DNA of 64,000 nt from Domibacillus indicus (GTDB taxonomy: Bacteria; Bacillota; Bacilli; Bacillales; Domibacillaceae), in the NCBI RefSeq assembly GCF_023715895.1, contig NZ_JAMBOO010000002.1:434001-498000 (forward strand), given 5' to 3'. The notes beneath the pieces are model-generated. The model saw only the letters and a program-made list of their open reading frames with translations, searched no databases and was not told the DNA's origin. Positions 63,980 to 64,000 of this stretch are shown piece after piece (within the stretch, counting starts at the first letter, position 1; the number at the start of each line of letters is the position of its first letter). Both the position numbers and the translations under genes were made by a program.

Positions 63980-64000
63980 CCGGATTCCTCCTTTTACTTC

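Overview
The window is chromosomal DNA of an endospore-forming member of the Bacillaceae. Evidence: the gene order follows the Bacillus subtilis yis-yit-yja-yjb-yjc region almost gene by gene; there are spore genes (cotO, a CotY/CotZ protein, spoVIF, yjcZ, spoVAE, a YhcN/YlaJ lipoprotein); ribosome binding sites are strong AGGAGG types; GTG and TTG starts are frequent; and FapR, CtsR and sigma-K-like sites can be read directly. The genus cannot be fixed from the sequence alone.

Layout. 1-9.6 kb is accessory: a LacI regulator (cut by the window edge) behind a GPH sugar symporter with two perfect operators, a general stress protein, an MscS remnant, an enolase-superfamily enzyme, and two luciferase-like flavin monooxygenases flanking an Nramp-like transporter gene interrupted by one TAG codon. 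9.62-16.28 kb is an integrated mobile element at the 3' end of tRNA-Val(GAC): 50-bp direct repeats at both ends, a tyrosine integrase, GTGACCAA arm-type sites at both ends, structured DNA resembling a rolling-circle single-strand origin, one orphan protein, and a three-gene cargo operon of unrecognised, AT-rich genes ending in a four-helix membrane protein. That cargo is the best candidate for an undescribed system; a defence role is only inference.

16.4-30 kb holds a UbiB-like kinase, yjcH-yjcG-yjcF, the spore coat/SpoVA cluster, fabI with a FapR box, prpE, and the pseudouridine synthase-NAD kinase-RelQ-YjbL block, followed by divergent yjbK-cwlQ-yjbI-spxH. 30-35.5 kb carries pepF, coiA (interrupted by an in-frame TAG), mecA, spx and yjbC, so both substrate adaptors of the Clp system and their client Spx are together. 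35.5-41.3 kb is the oppABCDF peptide importer. 41.5-47 kb holds a DUF3899 protein, trpS, yjbA, fabHA-fabF (FapR box), yjzB and comZ. 47.2-52.3 kb holds clpB with a CtsR box, an Fnr-type regulator, the SufT-like yitW and the HAD phosphatase yitU. 52.3-64 kb holds a secreted GH13 amylase homologue that has lost most of its catalytic residues, a remnant of a flavoprotein gene, a 48-residue membrane protein, yisL, yisK, a DUF418 protein and addAB.

Gene decay is a theme: two genes are split by a single in-frame TAG (Nramp-like transporter, coiA), two genes survive only as fragments (mscS, a flavin desaturase-like gene), and the amylase homologue appears to be a pseudoenzyme. Start codons below were moved from the longest possible ORF to the ATG/GTG/TTG with a correctly spaced ribosome binding site wherever one is visible.
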